Assembly: GCA_012927585.1 (NCBI GenBank)
Contig: JABBOY010000039.1
Coordinates: 34,529-98,528 of the forward strand
Direction: 5' to 3'
DNA: 64,000 bases
Source: Glaciimonas sp.
GTDB taxonomy: Bacteria; Pseudomonadota; Gammaproteobacteria; Burkholderiales; Burkholderiaceae_D
The translations under genes were made by a program, and so were the position numbers. The notes under the pieces were generated by a model that worked only from the letters and a program-made list of their open reading frames with translations, was not told the origin of the DNA and made no database searches. Below are positions 54,640 through 63,385 of this stretch, in pieces; the first letter of the stretch is position 1; each line of letters begins with the position of its first letter.

Positions 54640-54663
54640 GTACTGACGGACGCGGGTTCGATT
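54640..54663 (+). repeat. Third partial copy of the ssrA 3' region
   Basis: GTACTGACGGACGCGGGTTCGATT matches ssrA 36973-36996 (GTACTTCTGGACGCGGGTTCGATT) in 21 of 24 positions, including 16 consecutive bases. Similarity ends right after. Confidence 0.65.
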
Positions 54664-54873
54664 GCCAAAATGGGAATTGAACTCAGCTCCCAAAATCCTC
54701 GTCGGCAAGATGTCAAGATAGTACTATCCATACAGACGCAACCGCCCACGAACCGCGAAACCCTCAGCATTTCGCACCGGTTTGCGACACTCCGCAACTG
54801 CGATACTAACGCTGGCGGACACAAGGGGCGATCCCTCCACCAAATATTCGTTTTAAGAAGTCCATAGTGAGAC

Positions 54874-54914
54874 AGGAAGCATATCTTTGCATCAAACGCA
54901 AAGATATGCTTCCT
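54874..54914. repeat. 17-bp perfect inverted repeat
   Basis: AGGAAGCATATCTTTGC and GCAAAGATATGCTTCCT with a 7-base loop (ATCAAAC). There is no mismatch in 17 pairs. It lies in a gene-free region and could be a bidirectional terminator or a mobile-element end. Confidence 0.75.
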
Positions 54915-55112
54915 TAATAAAGTGCGAACTTGTGTTTCCCTCTGTCCATGCGGCGGAGCAACTGATCTATCAGTACAAAATTATTCACTAACACTTTCGA
55001 TCGAAGAATAATGACAGTGAGTTCAGGGGACAAATTTTGACTGCGCTCACAGATCTGTATCTATCCATTCTTCGGAACAAAATTCGACACCCTTATTTTA
55101 TAAAAATCTCTG

Positions 55113-55169
55113 GTGAGTAGCGGATTGGAAATCCTTGTGCCGGTAGTTCGATTCCGCCCCGGGCCACCA
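55113..55169 (+). pseudogene. tRNA-Phe-like 3' fragment
   Basis: GGATTGGAAATCCTTGTG and GGTAG-TTCGATT-CCGCC, then CCCGGGC-C-ACCA, follow the 3' half of tRNA-Phe, with GGA where GAA is expected, a mismatched T stem and one extra C before ACCA. No 5' half is present. It may be the displaced tRNA end of an old integration. Confidence 0.6.
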
Positions 55170-55184
55170 AGAACATACCTCATG

Positions 55185-55214
55185 AAACGCCCACCTTTAC
55201 CGGTTGGCGTTTTT
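55185..55214 (+). terminator. Terminator after the tRNA-like fragment
   Basis: AACGCCCACC/GGTTGGCGTT with one mismatch and a T5 tract, 16 bases after the ACCA. This is the usual place for a tRNA terminator. Confidence 0.7.
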
Positions 55215-55468
55215 GTTTCCAAAACAGGAAGCCCCCGTTTCCGGTCTATTTCCGGTGCCGGGTCGGGTGTCGAGCTACGCCGATCAAACGCCTCTTCTAA
55301 AATCGACCGAATCGTCCAATTGTCAGCGTGACGCCAGCACCGGGCGTAGCTAGCGCTGTACGTCAGAGTAGTTCCCACTATTTTTATGACGGGAGGATTA
55401 CCATCCGATTTGTACCATTTGCTGCGCAGCTTGCCGCACTGCTGCACTGCGCCAGGCAGGCTTTGGCG

Positions 55469-56005
55469 TTACCACATCAAGTCGTCCGGGATCTGGAAGG
55501 CAGCATACGGATCGTCCGCATCGATCTCGGTGCTGGTCTTGTTCACCCGCACGACCAGCGAGGCATCACGCTCGGCGATCTTGTCGGCGATAATCCTGGG
55601 CACCAATTCGGTGGCGCCGCCCTGGCAGACGATCACCAGACGCCCGGCCGCTAAATGTGCCTGAACCGCGGCCGACACATACAGCCGTTCGATCTTCTTG
55701 TCGTAGGTAAAATTGTAAGCGATGTCGCCGGTGCCTTTGCTCTGGCGATTCTTCTGCACCATCTGGGCAATTTGCGCCACGATCGCCTTTTGGGTGGCGG
55801 CCGCATCGCGCTGGGCATTGAGTGCGCGGGCCCGCTCGGCATTCTTGCGTTGCGTATCGAGTGCGGCCAAGCGCGCTTCATCGACACTGGGCGTGCCAGT
55901 CCGGCGTTCAACCTTCTTCTGCTTGCTCTTGTCCTGGTGGGCCAGTTTGACTTTGTTTTTGTCGACTAGGCCGGCTTTCAAAAACTGCTCTTGCAAAGAG
56001 GCCAT
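55469..56005 (-). CDS. DUF2058 family protein (YaiL-like)
   Basis: 178 residues from ATG 56005. The start MASLQEQFLKAGLVDKNKVK and the highly basic middle (KQKKVERRTG) are the DUF2058 signature. The C-terminal half (GDIAYNFTYDKKIERLYVSAAVQAHLAAGRLVIV, then DPYAAFQIPDDLMW) is also conserved. It is a nucleoprotein-type family of unknown exact function. It looks like a core gene and marks the return of ordinary chromosome between insertions. Confidence 0.88.
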   Translation of the reverse strand: MASLQEQFLKAGLVDKNKVKLAHQDKSKQKKVERRTGTPSVDEARLAALDTQRKNAERARALNAQRDAAATQKAIVAQIAQMVQKNRQSKGTGDIAYNFTYDKKIERLYVSAAVQAHLAAGRLVIVCQGGATELVPRIIADKIAERDASLVVRVNKTSTEIDADDPYAAFQIPDDLMW

Positions 56006-56209
56006 ATGTGCTACTCCGTAAATAGGGTCTGCCGGCCCGGGCAGCGGCTCCAGGCAGTGGAAAGACGCTAGCATAGCAAAAATGTCGACTCCGCAGACCC
56101 CAGCGATCGCGGCCTTGCTGGCGCTCCAACCTAAGAGCCGGCAAGGCCCTGGGTGCAGACGGGCCGAAAGTGTCTAAGGGGCTGGTTCGGACACGGCATT
56201 CTGGTCGAG

Positions 56210-56514
56210 CGTGACTGCCGAAAATTCGATGAGCGTATGCCGCAGCATTAAACAATTTCCCGATTACACAAAATGGCGGACACCCTCGATTAATCGCCAG
56301 CAGACGCTGGCGTTCGAGCTCGCTTGGCCTGTTCTTGGGCGTCTGTACCCGTGCCGGGCGGCGATCACCATTGCCGTTAGCCGGAGTTTTGCCAACGTTG
56401 CAAGGTGCGTTCGCTCAGTGAAATAACCTCGCAGGCACGATTCTGGCGGGCACCCTTGTCGACGGCCTCGGCCAGTAACGCCATGATTTGGCCGCGCTCC
56501 GCGAGGGAGGTCAT
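56210..56514 (-). pseudogene. Remnant of an integrase-core transposase N-terminus
   Basis: ATG 56514 opens TSLAERGQIMALLAEAVDKGARQNRACEVISLSERTLQRWQ, a helix-turn-helix of IS3-like transposases, and stops at 56377. In another frame RRPARVQTPKNRPSELERQRLLA continues the family pattern down to about 56300, so there is at least one frameshift and no catalytic core. Confidence 0.7.
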
Positions 56515-57345
56515 TTGTCCTCGTCCTCCCACAGCGCTCGGATGTGAGACTTCGACGCTGCCGTTGCGGGTGAGGTCGTCCACTCACTCATTCGTACAGT
56601 ACCGGATGGGAGTCGGGCTTGCAGGTGAAGATGAAGTTGGCCTTCTTTGCAAGTATCTGCTGACAAAACGGCTGATGCAATACAAGTCGTCGGCCAGAAA
56701 AGTGATACTCCACGCCGCGTAATGCGCGCCCCCACTGCTCAAGCCAGCGCCCGGTGGCAGCCAGTTCGCAATCTTGCTTGGCGTGGCCATCCTGAGGCTG
56801 AACAAACTGGGGCGGGCAAAGACGTTTTCCTGGCCCGGCGCCACCAGCACCGGCGTGACGGCGATGTGACGGTACAGTGCTTTGCCATTGGCGAGTTTGG
56901 ACTGCGAGCAGCGGGCAAAAAATCTTTTGGGAAGAAAAGAAATCCGTACCATCAAGCGCAATCAAGAATGTATCATCGAACGAACGAAAAGCGTCCAGCA
57001 GGCCATGGTGGTACAGATCGTCCCCGATCTCGACCATGAGCGCAAACAGCGTCTGCGGTGGCACCGGATCGAGTGGGTTGCGAATCTGGTTGTCGCATCG
57101 GATATCATGGATCCCGAACAGGGAGCTGGCGTTGTTCTTCCCCTGAAGTTTTTGCATGCGGGTCTGGCTGTCGAGAAACGACGGACTCTGGGAGAAGAAA
57201 ACCGAAAACGCTGCGAGTGCCGCATCCTCGATTTCGTAGCGTCGGTTGTTGCTCTTGTCGCAGACATCCGGCAGCCCAGGGAACACGGTACGGGTCCGTT
57301 CGATCAGGCGCGCAACGCGAAACCATGTATTTCGCGCGCCTGTTG
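56515..57345 (-). pseudogene. Frameshifted DDE transposase (ISNCY-like)
   Basis: Pieces in alternating frames: FPGLPDVCDKSNNRRYEIED, FLIALDGTDFFSSQKIFC, then LYRHIAVTPVLVAPGQ, then PQFVQPQDGHAKQDCE, ITFLADDLY and ANFIFTCKPDSHPVLYE. LDGT, PQDGAEKQDCE-like and GDDL-like blocks are those of a DDE transposase family I recall as ISNCY-like. At least three frame changes and a TGA in LYE-stop-VDDL show it is dead. Confidence 0.75.
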
Positions 57346-57399
57346 CACTCGGCGCTGGCATAGGCACACTCGATGGGCCGCCCGCATTTATCCGGAGCC

Positions 57400-57738
57400 G
57401 CTTGCGCATCAGTGGCATATCGAGATCGGTTGGGGAATACCAGGCAAGCGGTGGCTTTCACTGGCATTGATCCGCGCCAGCATGAGTCCGGCAGTAACGT
57501 CAAGGGCAAGCCGCGCATGACCAAGATAGGCCACGCTTTCTTGCGAAAGGCGCTGTATATGCCGGCCATGGCCACCCTGTATAAAACCGCTTGTGGCAAA
57601 CGCTTTCGCGAACGCCTGGCCGCAGCAGGCAAACCGCCAAAGCTCATCATCAGAGCCATGATGCGCAAATTGATTCATGTCGTTTTTGGGGTGCTCAAAT
57701 CAGGAAAAAACTTCGATCCAACATTGCATGGGGTTTGA
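57400..57738 (+). pseudogene. C-terminal fragment of an IS110-family transposase
   Basis: The frame encodes QAVAFTGIDPRQHESGS, GKPRMTKIGHAFLRKALYMPAMATL, and a basic C-terminus ending FDPTLHGV. This is the conserved C-terminal domain (transposase_20) of IS110 enzymes. The N-terminal DEDD catalytic half is absent. Confidence 0.8.
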
Positions 57739-57782
57739 TCTGGATAACAGTATCTACCGTTCTTTATTCGGAAAACGCATAG

Positions 57783-57998
57783 TCATTGAAGCTTCATCTT
57801 CCCGTCGGCCGACAATGAGAAAAACGAGCGTGCAGACTGGAATGCATTGGCGACCACGTGTTCTGGAACGTTGTGGTCTACGACGTAGAAGAACCCAATG
57901 TCGCGGCAAGCCGAGCCGAACAAGCGAGCGACTTCTGCAGTTCCCGCAGGGGCGTGTCATCGTAATGTCGAGATGTCAATAATCGGAATTTCAGTCAC
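57783..57998 (-). pseudogene. N-terminal fragment of a 2OG-Fe(II) oxygenase (isopenicillin N synthase-like)
   Basis: From GTG 57998 (AAGGAG upstream) the frame reads TEIPIIDISTLR, a TGA, then APAGTAEVARLFGSACRDIGFFYVVDHNVPEH, FQSARSFFSLSADGKMK and a stop. This is the N-terminal domain of isopenicillin N synthase-family oxygenases with one in-frame stop. It is cut off next to the IS110 fragment, and the iron-binding half is missing. Confidence 0.75.
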
Positions 57999-58087
57999 AA
58001 GCCTCTCCTTGAAGTTCGAGCCGCGCCGCACCCACTATCACGTTGCAAGCGCACGCTCTGTCCAGCGGGCGTTCGCCGAGCCATCAA

Positions 58088-59005
58088 CTACTCGGCGACC
58101 AGACGCCTTACGACGCGGCCCTCGGGCAGGTAGTTCCACGTCAGCAGCACCATCGCCAGCAGGGCAGGTATCCAGCGCAGGTTCGTCGGTGCTGGTGCTC
58201 GGTGGGCCCGCGTCGTGTCGAGCATGGCGCGGGTCAGCGAAGCCGGTGTCTCCAATCGGCTGTAGCCGAGCCCGGTCTGTGTCGCCAGCGACGCGAGATA
58301 CTTTTCCCGAAGTTCCGACAGGTGTTCGTGGCTCTGCCCCGGGGGCAAGCCGGCCACCTGTACAACCTCATCGGCTGCCCAGTACCCGGTCACGACTCCT
58401 TCTGTGTTGGTTCTCGGGATGCGGCTCGGCAGGTCACCGCCGACGCCGATCAGCCAGCCGCCGACCTCGCCGACCTCGCCGGACTTGATGGGTATCGACT
58501 GCTGACCGGGGCGCAGCGGTGGCGCCTCCTGGCCGTCGGTGAAGAAGATGATGTCGGTCGCAGGGATCGCATGAGCGTTGCGCAGCGACCAATAGATGCC
58601 TTTGCCGATGTTACTTGCGTTGGCCCAGCGCATGCGGCCGTCGATTTTGTCGAGCGTCGACAGCAGGACATCATAGTTGCTGCAGACCTCGATCGGCAGC
58701 AGCAGAGCGAAACTGCGGTAGTCGGCGAAGATGCTCCAGCCGACCTTGGAGCCGCAGGGCAATTGGCGCAACGCCTCGCGCGTCGCAGCGCGCGCCAGCG
58801 CCAGTCGACTCACGGGCGCACCATCGAGCATGACATCGTCGACGTTCATGCTTTGGGTAATGTCGAAGGTCACCATGTAATTGTAGGTATTGCGCGGCAA
58901 GTTCACATCGGGCATCCATGTCGCTGCCAATAGCAGCAACAGCGCCGATGTGATGCGCCAGTGGCCCTTGTCGAAAGCCCGACGTATCTGTGGCGCGAAC
59001 TTCAT
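58088..59005 (-). CDS. mxaL: MxaL-like VWA-domain protein
   Basis: 305 residues from ATG 59005. An N-terminal membrane helix (ITSALLLLLAATWMPDVNL) is followed by a von Willebrand A domain with a MIDAS-like DITQSMN and IIFFTDGQE. A C-terminal helix (WIPALLAMVLLTWNYLPEG) gives a second anchor. MxaL acts in assembly of the calcium-type methanol dehydrogenase together with MxaA, C and K. Last gene of the operon; the start overlaps mxaK (ATGA). No mxaD follows. Confidence 0.82.
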   Translation of the reverse strand: MKFAPQIRRAFDKGHWRITSALLLLLAATWMPDVNLPRNTYNYMVTFDITQSMNVDDVMLDGAPVSRLALARAATREALRQLPCGSKVGWSIFADYRSFALLLPIEVCSNYDVLLSTLDKIDGRMRWANASNIGKGIYWSLRNAHAIPATDIIFFTDGQEAPPLRPGQQSIPIKSGEVGEVGGWLIGVGGDLPSRIPRTNTEGVVTGYWAADEVVQVAGLPPGQSHEHLSELREKYLASLATQTGLGYSRLETPASLTRAMLDTTRAHRAPAPTNLRWIPALLAMVLLTWNYLPEGRVVRRLVAE

Positions 59006-59568
59006 GGCAGATCCTCGGTAGTCATCCCGCGCAGCATCACGCGGCGTCGTTCGACGGGCTCGTTTTCGGGCTCGGCAAAGGCTTCCTGCTCCTCGGGTGC
59101 CAGGCGCAGCGCTCGTTCGAGGTTGTAGCGCGCGTCCCAATCCCCGGGGTCGACGCGCAGCAGATCGCGGTACCGCTTCTTCGCCAGTTCGATCATCGGC
59201 AGGGACGCCGCAGCGCCATCGTTGCCGAGATCGATGCCCTGCCGGAGGTACATGTTGCCGAGATCGAACAGCGCGGCGCGGCCGACGTCATCCATCGGGC
59301 CGCGCGGGATCAGGCTGTTGTAGGCCTTGAGCGCGGTATCATGGTCGCCGGCCTTGGAAAGCGCCAAGGCGCGCGCCAGCACGGCCTGCGGCGCGTCAGA
59401 CGGCACGCCCGATCCCTTTCCGTCTCGCACCCGATCCTCGGCCGAGGCGATCGCCTGGTTCACCTGCAAGGCGCGATTCAGCCGCAGGCCTTGATAGAGC
59501 GCGACGACAGTAAATAGCAGCGCAGCCGCACCAAACGCGACATGTAGCGTTTGACGTCTCATGTCCAT
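59002..59568 (-). CDS. mxaK: MxaK-like membrane-anchored TPR protein
   Basis: 188 residues. One N-terminal helix (VAFGAAALLFTVVALYQGL) is followed by TPR-like repeats (ARALALSKAGDHDTALKAYNSLI and ALFDLGNMYLRQG, DWDARYNLERALRL). It is placed between mxaC and mxaL as in methylotroph operons. A second ATG at 59562 overlaps the mxaC stop exactly (ATGA) and may be the real start. Confidence 0.78.
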   Translation of the reverse strand: MDMRRQTLHVAFGAAALLFTVVALYQGLRLNRALQVNQAIASAEDRVRDGKGSGVPSDAPQAVLARALALSKAGDHDTALKAYNSLIPRGPMDDVGRAALFDLGNMYLRQGIDLGNDGAAASLPMIELAKKRYRDLLRVDPGDWDARYNLERALRLAPEEQEAFAEPENEPVERRRVMLRGMTTEDLP

Positions 59569-60551
59569 GTCCTCAGTTGGAGCGAGCGGCCCACCAGCAA
59601 CAACGCGCAGGCCAGCAGCGCGCCGATGAAGAATTTCCCGCTGTCGTCCTGACGAGGCACGCGCTCGAAGAAAGACAACGGCAGATTCTGCTGTCGATTG
59701 ATATCTGCCAGCGCGGCCGCCATTGCTTTCGAGTCGTCGGCCTGGTAGAGGCGGTATGGCGTGGGCAAGGATAGAAAGAAACGGTGCAAGGCCACTTCTT
59801 CCGTGGCCCTCGTGTTGTCCGGGATCTCGGCGTTGAGATTTGGGCTGTTGACGCTGCTGCGGATGTAGATGAAATACAGCCCGATTCGATTGCGCGACAG
59901 GCCGCCTTGGATACGCTGGCGCGTCGTCTCGTCGAGTTGCGCGCCGCCGTCAGACACGATCAGGATGATCCGGCTGCCCGAATAGCTGCGCCGCTGGAAC
60001 TCGTCAATGGCTGCAAGCAGTGCGGCGCCCATGTTCGTATTGGGCAGGCCGCGGCCGATTCCGGTTGCTCCGAGCCCCGCCAGCACGGCCTGGTTGTGGT
60101 CGGAAAATGGGGCGACTGGCATCACGCTGGTACTGAACATCGTCAACGCAAAACGATCGTTCGGGCGCTTGGTGACGAACTGCGTCAGCAGTTCGCGCGC
60201 CACCATGTTCTTCGATTCGCCTTCCGACAAAGAACCCGCAGCCAGCACGCCTTTCGGGATGATTGCGTCCATGCTGGTGCTCCGGTCCATCAGGATTAGC
60301 ACCTCGGCACCGTGCCCGGACCGAAGTAGTTGCGCGCCCGAGCGCCCGGGGCTCGCCAGGCCGATGACGATGCTGGCTATAGCCAGCACGGCCAAGGCGC
60401 GCCACAACCATCCCATCATGCGGCCGTAGTAGTCGGCCGGAAGCCACGCAAGATATGAAAATGTCAACGTGTCTTTCCGCCTTCGTAAGAGTGGGAGCAA
60501 GGCCAACGGCAACAGCGCCAGCGCCGCCGGATGATCGAAGTCGAAAGACAT
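59559..60551 (-). CDS. mxaC: MxaC-like VWA-domain protein
   Basis: 330 residues from ATG 60551. Membrane segments are at both ends (about 5-20, 45-65 and 305-322), with a VWA domain between them: MIDAS DRSTSMD, FSTS and IVSDGG. It is in the family of MxaC and BatA-like proteins that work with a MoxR ATPase. Its start lies 2 bases from the end of mxaA. Confidence 0.82.
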   Translation of the reverse strand: MSFDFDHPAALALLPLALLPLLRRRKDTLTFSYLAWLPADYYGRMMGWLWRALAVLAIASIVIGLASPGRSGAQLLRSGHGAEVLILMDRSTSMDAIIPKGVLAAGSLSEGESKNMVARELLTQFVTKRPNDRFALTMFSTSVMPVAPFSDHNQAVLAGLGATGIGRGLPNTNMGAALLAAIDEFQRRSYSGSRIILIVSDGGAQLDETTRQRIQGGLSRNRIGLYFIYIRSSVNSPNLNAEIPDNTRATEEVALHRFFLSLPTPYRLYQADDSKAMAAALADINRQQNLPLSFFERVPRQDDSGKFFIGALLACALLLVGRSLQLRTWT

Positions 60552-60553
60552 GG

Positions 60554-61486
60554 TCAGGGTTCCGTTTGCTTTTCGATGCGGCGCAGCGCGCGGCACAAAT
60601 CCATCAACGGGAAAGTAGTCGTCGACGGCGATCGCGCGAAGAAGCGGTCGCTCGACTGCAAATAGAAGTGTTCGAGTTCCGATTGCAGTGGTTTCAGTTG
60701 GGGGGCCTGCGCGAACAGACGGTGCAAGGAGCCGGCATGCACGGCTCCACCGGCTGTGTCATTGAGCGCTCGGTGCATGGATATCCAGGCCTCGGCGCCG
60801 CTATCGCTGTCTGCGCTTTCGAGGCGCTTAAGCTGCTGCCAAGTACGCGCGAACGGCCGCCGCAAAGAGTCGCGCCAATTGCGCCAGAGCACCCAACCCA
60901 GCCAGGCTGTCAACGTCAGGGCAAGCCCGACTAAGCAGGCCTTGATCTGCCACAGGATTGGTACCGTCGGCACCTCGGTGGCCGGGCGATCGGGGCGCAT
61001 GGTCTGCAGATCGCCTTTGGCGAACACCAGCTCCGGCGTCAGCGGACCGACGCTGAGCGGCCAGGCTTCGACTTTCAGCGACACGCCGGACTTGGACGCG
61101 AGCGTCAGCGACGGCAGCGACACCGCAGTTAGCGCGCGCGGGGCGTTGATGATCTGGTAGTCGAACACCAGCCAACGCCGACCCTCTGCATCGATATCGA
61201 TGCGCGGCGTGCGTCGTTCGAACCACAGTCCCACTCGGTCGGCGGCGGGCAAGGCCGCAGGTGCGAACTGGCGGTCGCCGTTGTCGAGCAGAATCCGTTG
61301 CGTGAGCACGTCACCGAGGACATGGCCGAAGCTACGCGGTTGCTCGACCACCGGGACGTTGATGGCCGGCTCCGCAGCCACTGCCATCGGTGCATGGCCG
61401 AGGATCCATACGGCGATCATTGCGGTGGTCGCGGCCACAAAGACCAGCGCGCGCGTTCCGTGACGAGGGTCTGGCTGGGACTTCAT
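60554..61486 (-). CDS. mxaA: MxaA-like protein, methanol dehydrogenase maturation
   Basis: 310 residues with a signal/anchor region (ALVFVAATTAMIAVWILGHAPMAVAAE), a periplasmic beta-rich domain (about 35-170), a second helix (ACLVGLALTLTAWLGWVLW) and a cytoplasmic C-terminus. This is the topology of MxaA, which is needed for calcium insertion into methanol dehydrogenase. The start overlaps the mxaS stop (ATGA). The call rests on topology and gene order, since MxaA is poorly conserved. Confidence 0.75.
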   Translation of the reverse strand: MKSQPDPRHGTRALVFVAATTAMIAVWILGHAPMAVAAEPAINVPVVEQPRSFGHVLGDVLTQRILLDNGDRQFAPAALPAADRVGLWFERRTPRIDIDAEGRRWLVFDYQIINAPRALTAVSLPSLTLASKSGVSLKVEAWPLSVGPLTPELVFAKGDLQTMRPDRPATEVPTVPILWQIKACLVGLALTLTAWLGWVLWRNWRDSLRRPFARTWQQLKRLESADSDSGAEAWISMHRALNDTAGGAVHAGSLHRLFAQAPQLKPLQSELEHFYLQSSDRFFARSPSTTTFPLMDLCRALRRIEKQTEP

Positions 61487-62361
61487 CCAAGCCCCTCCAG
61501 GAAATAGCGCGAGAGTGCCTCCGGGTCGAAGGTCGTATGCAGATAGAACGGCCGCATGCCGCGGCCGGCAAACGTCGCATCGATGTCGGTGCGACGTTGC
61601 GCGACTCGGTCGCGCCACTGATCGCGCATCTTGCGGTTGACCCACAAGGTGCGGTGTGCGCCGGACTCGGCATCCCTGATGGCCAGCAGCCCGTCGTCCT
61701 TCGGCGGCTCGATCTCGGCCGGGTCCCACACCACCACAGGAACTACAAAGGCTTGCGCCAATATATCGAGCGTGGCAGCTAGCCCATCGAGCGGCCAGTG
61801 GAAGTCCGAAACAAGAAATACGAGGCCCGTCTTGCCTGCAAGTCTTTCGACTGTACGTTGTAGCGCCAGGCCGTGGGTTGCGGTGCGCTGGCCAGCTTCG
61901 GCATCTGCGTCGGCGCACTTGCGCAGCAGATCGCCCATCATGCTGCCGACACCGCGGCTGTGCCGAACCGGCAAATACAGATCGTCGCGCTCATCACTGT
62001 CAAAGGCCATCAGGCCCGCCGGGTCGCCGGCACGAAACGCGCTGCGCCCCAGCGACTCGGCGAAGTCAGCGACAACATGGAGCTTGGGCCGATGCGCCCC
62101 AAAGGTCATCGATGCCGACACGTCGACGATGGCGTGAACCGGAACCGCGACTCGTTGTCGATAGAGACGCACCAGCCACTCACGCCTCACGTTGAGCAGG
62201 CTCGCGCGCAGGTCGATGCGGCGCGGGTCGGGGTTGTCGAACAGGCGCATGTGCGTTGCAAATTCCTGGCCAGTGCCGAAGCTCAACCCAGGGTGCGCGC
62301 CGGGTCGAAAGCCGCCAGCAGCCATCGGCAGCCGATAGTGAAATTCGCTTGTGGTGTTCAT
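61483..62361 (-). CDS. mxaS: MxaS-like DUF58 protein
   Basis: 292 residues from ATG 62361. DUF58/VWA-like fold: FRPGAHPGLSFGTGQEFATHMRLFDNPDPRRIDLRAS, then MIDAS-type DVSASM and VSDFHWP. MxaS pairs with the MoxR-type ATPase MxaR. It begins 4 bases after the end of mxaR. A longer frame to 62538 overlaps mxaR and is not needed. Confidence 0.82.
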   Translation of the reverse strand: MNTTSEFHYRLPMAAGGFRPGAHPGLSFGTGQEFATHMRLFDNPDPRRIDLRASLLNVRREWLVRLYRQRVAVPVHAIVDVSASMTFGAHRPKLHVVADFAESLGRSAFRAGDPAGLMAFDSDERDDLYLPVRHSRGVGSMMGDLLRKCADADAEAGQRTATHGLALQRTVERLAGKTGLVFLVSDFHWPLDGLAATLDILAQAFVVPVVVWDPAEIEPPKDDGLLAIRDAESGAHRTLWVNRKMRDQWRDRVAQRRTDIDATFAGRGMRPFYLHTTFDPEALSRYFLEGLG

Positions 62362-62365
62362 CTTG

Positions 62366-63385
62366 TCAGGGCGAGGCGACGCGATCCATGATCTGCGCCA
62401 CCAGGGCATCGGCCAACGCAGCTCGGCGCAGTTCATAGATCGGCGTAAAGAAGATGCGATGCCCGAGCGCCGAAGGCAGCACGGCGTAGATGTCATCCGG
62501 CACCACATGGGTACGATTAGACAGCCAGGCCACCACACGCGCCGCCCGCATCAGAGCACTCATGCCGCGCGGACTGGCGCCGGCAAGGATGAGCTTGTCC
62601 ATGTCGACACCGTCGAGCTTGATGCCGAAGCGCGCGGGCGTATCGGTAGCTTCCCAGAGTTCAAGCACATAGCGCTCGATCGTCTTGCTGGTATGCACAT
62701 GGTTTTGGATGGTGGCGCCGATGGTGTTGAGTTGCTCCCAGGGAACGATCGAAGGTTCGACGAGTTCGAGCAACGTGTCGGCGTCATGGAAGGCCGGGTC
62801 GAAGACCAGCGAGCGGCGGATCTGTGGATCCTCAGGCTTGTACATGCTCAGTTCAAACATGAAGCGATCGCGCGCGGCCGAGGCGAGCTCGAAGGTCTCT
62901 TCCTTTTCGACCTTGTTGCGGTCGGCGAATACCGTCATGTGCGGAAAACGGTATTCCCGGTTGAATGCGGACACCGTGCGCTCTGCCATCGCGCGCAGCA
63001 ACAACGACTGCACTTGCGGACGCGCACGGTTGATTTCGTTGAAGAAGAATGTCGTCAGCCGATGGCCATGACGCAGTAGCGGGCCGGGGTCTATGCGTGG
63101 CGCGCCTTGAGCGTCAACGTAGGTGTGATAAAGCAGATCGCCAGGCATCATGTCGATCGTGCCCTCGACACGCTCGAAGTCACCGCCTATAGCCCGCGCG
63201 AAAGCGCGCAGCACGGTTGTCTTGCCGACGCCAACATCGCCCTCCAGCAACACATGGCCCCGGGCGAATAGCGCCACGTTGATCAGGCGAATAATCCCGG
63301 GCTGGCCGACCACTGCCTTGGCCACCTCGGTCTCCAATCGCAAGGCATCATCGTGCCAGTCCTGCAGCAGTTCTTCTGAATTCAT
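62366..63385 (-). CDS. mxaR: MxaR/MoxR AAA+ ATPase
   Basis: 339 residues from ATG 63385 (GGAG upstream). MoxR-type AAA+ motifs: Walker A GDVGVGKTT, Walker B-like FFFNEINRARP, and the sensor region with GMSALMRAARV. MoxR ATPases act as chaperones with VWA partners, here MxaS, C and L. It is the first gene of the mxaRSACKL order. Composition is more GC-rich than the chromosome left of ssrA. Confidence 0.85.
   Translation of the reverse strand: MNSEELLQDWHDDALRLETEVAKAVVGQPGIIRLINVALFARGHVLLEGDVGVGKTTVLRAFARAIGGDFERVEGTIDMMPGDLLYHTYVDAQGAPRIDPGPLLRHGHRLTTFFFNEINRARPQVQSLLLRAMAERTVSAFNREYRFPHMTVFADRNKVEKEETFELASAARDRFMFELSMYKPEDPQIRRSLVFDPAFHDADTLLELVEPSIVPWEQLNTIGATIQNHVHTSKTIERYVLELWEATDTPARFGIKLDGVDMDKLILAGASPRGMSALMRAARVVAWLSNRTHVVPDDIYAVLPSALGHRIFFTPIYELRRAALADALVAQIMDRVASP

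Noticed and set aside
55061..55447. 128-codon minus-strand frame including GRNRTTGTRISNPLL
   Set aside because: This is the well-known false translation of a tRNA sequence; it supports the tRNA-like remnant instead.
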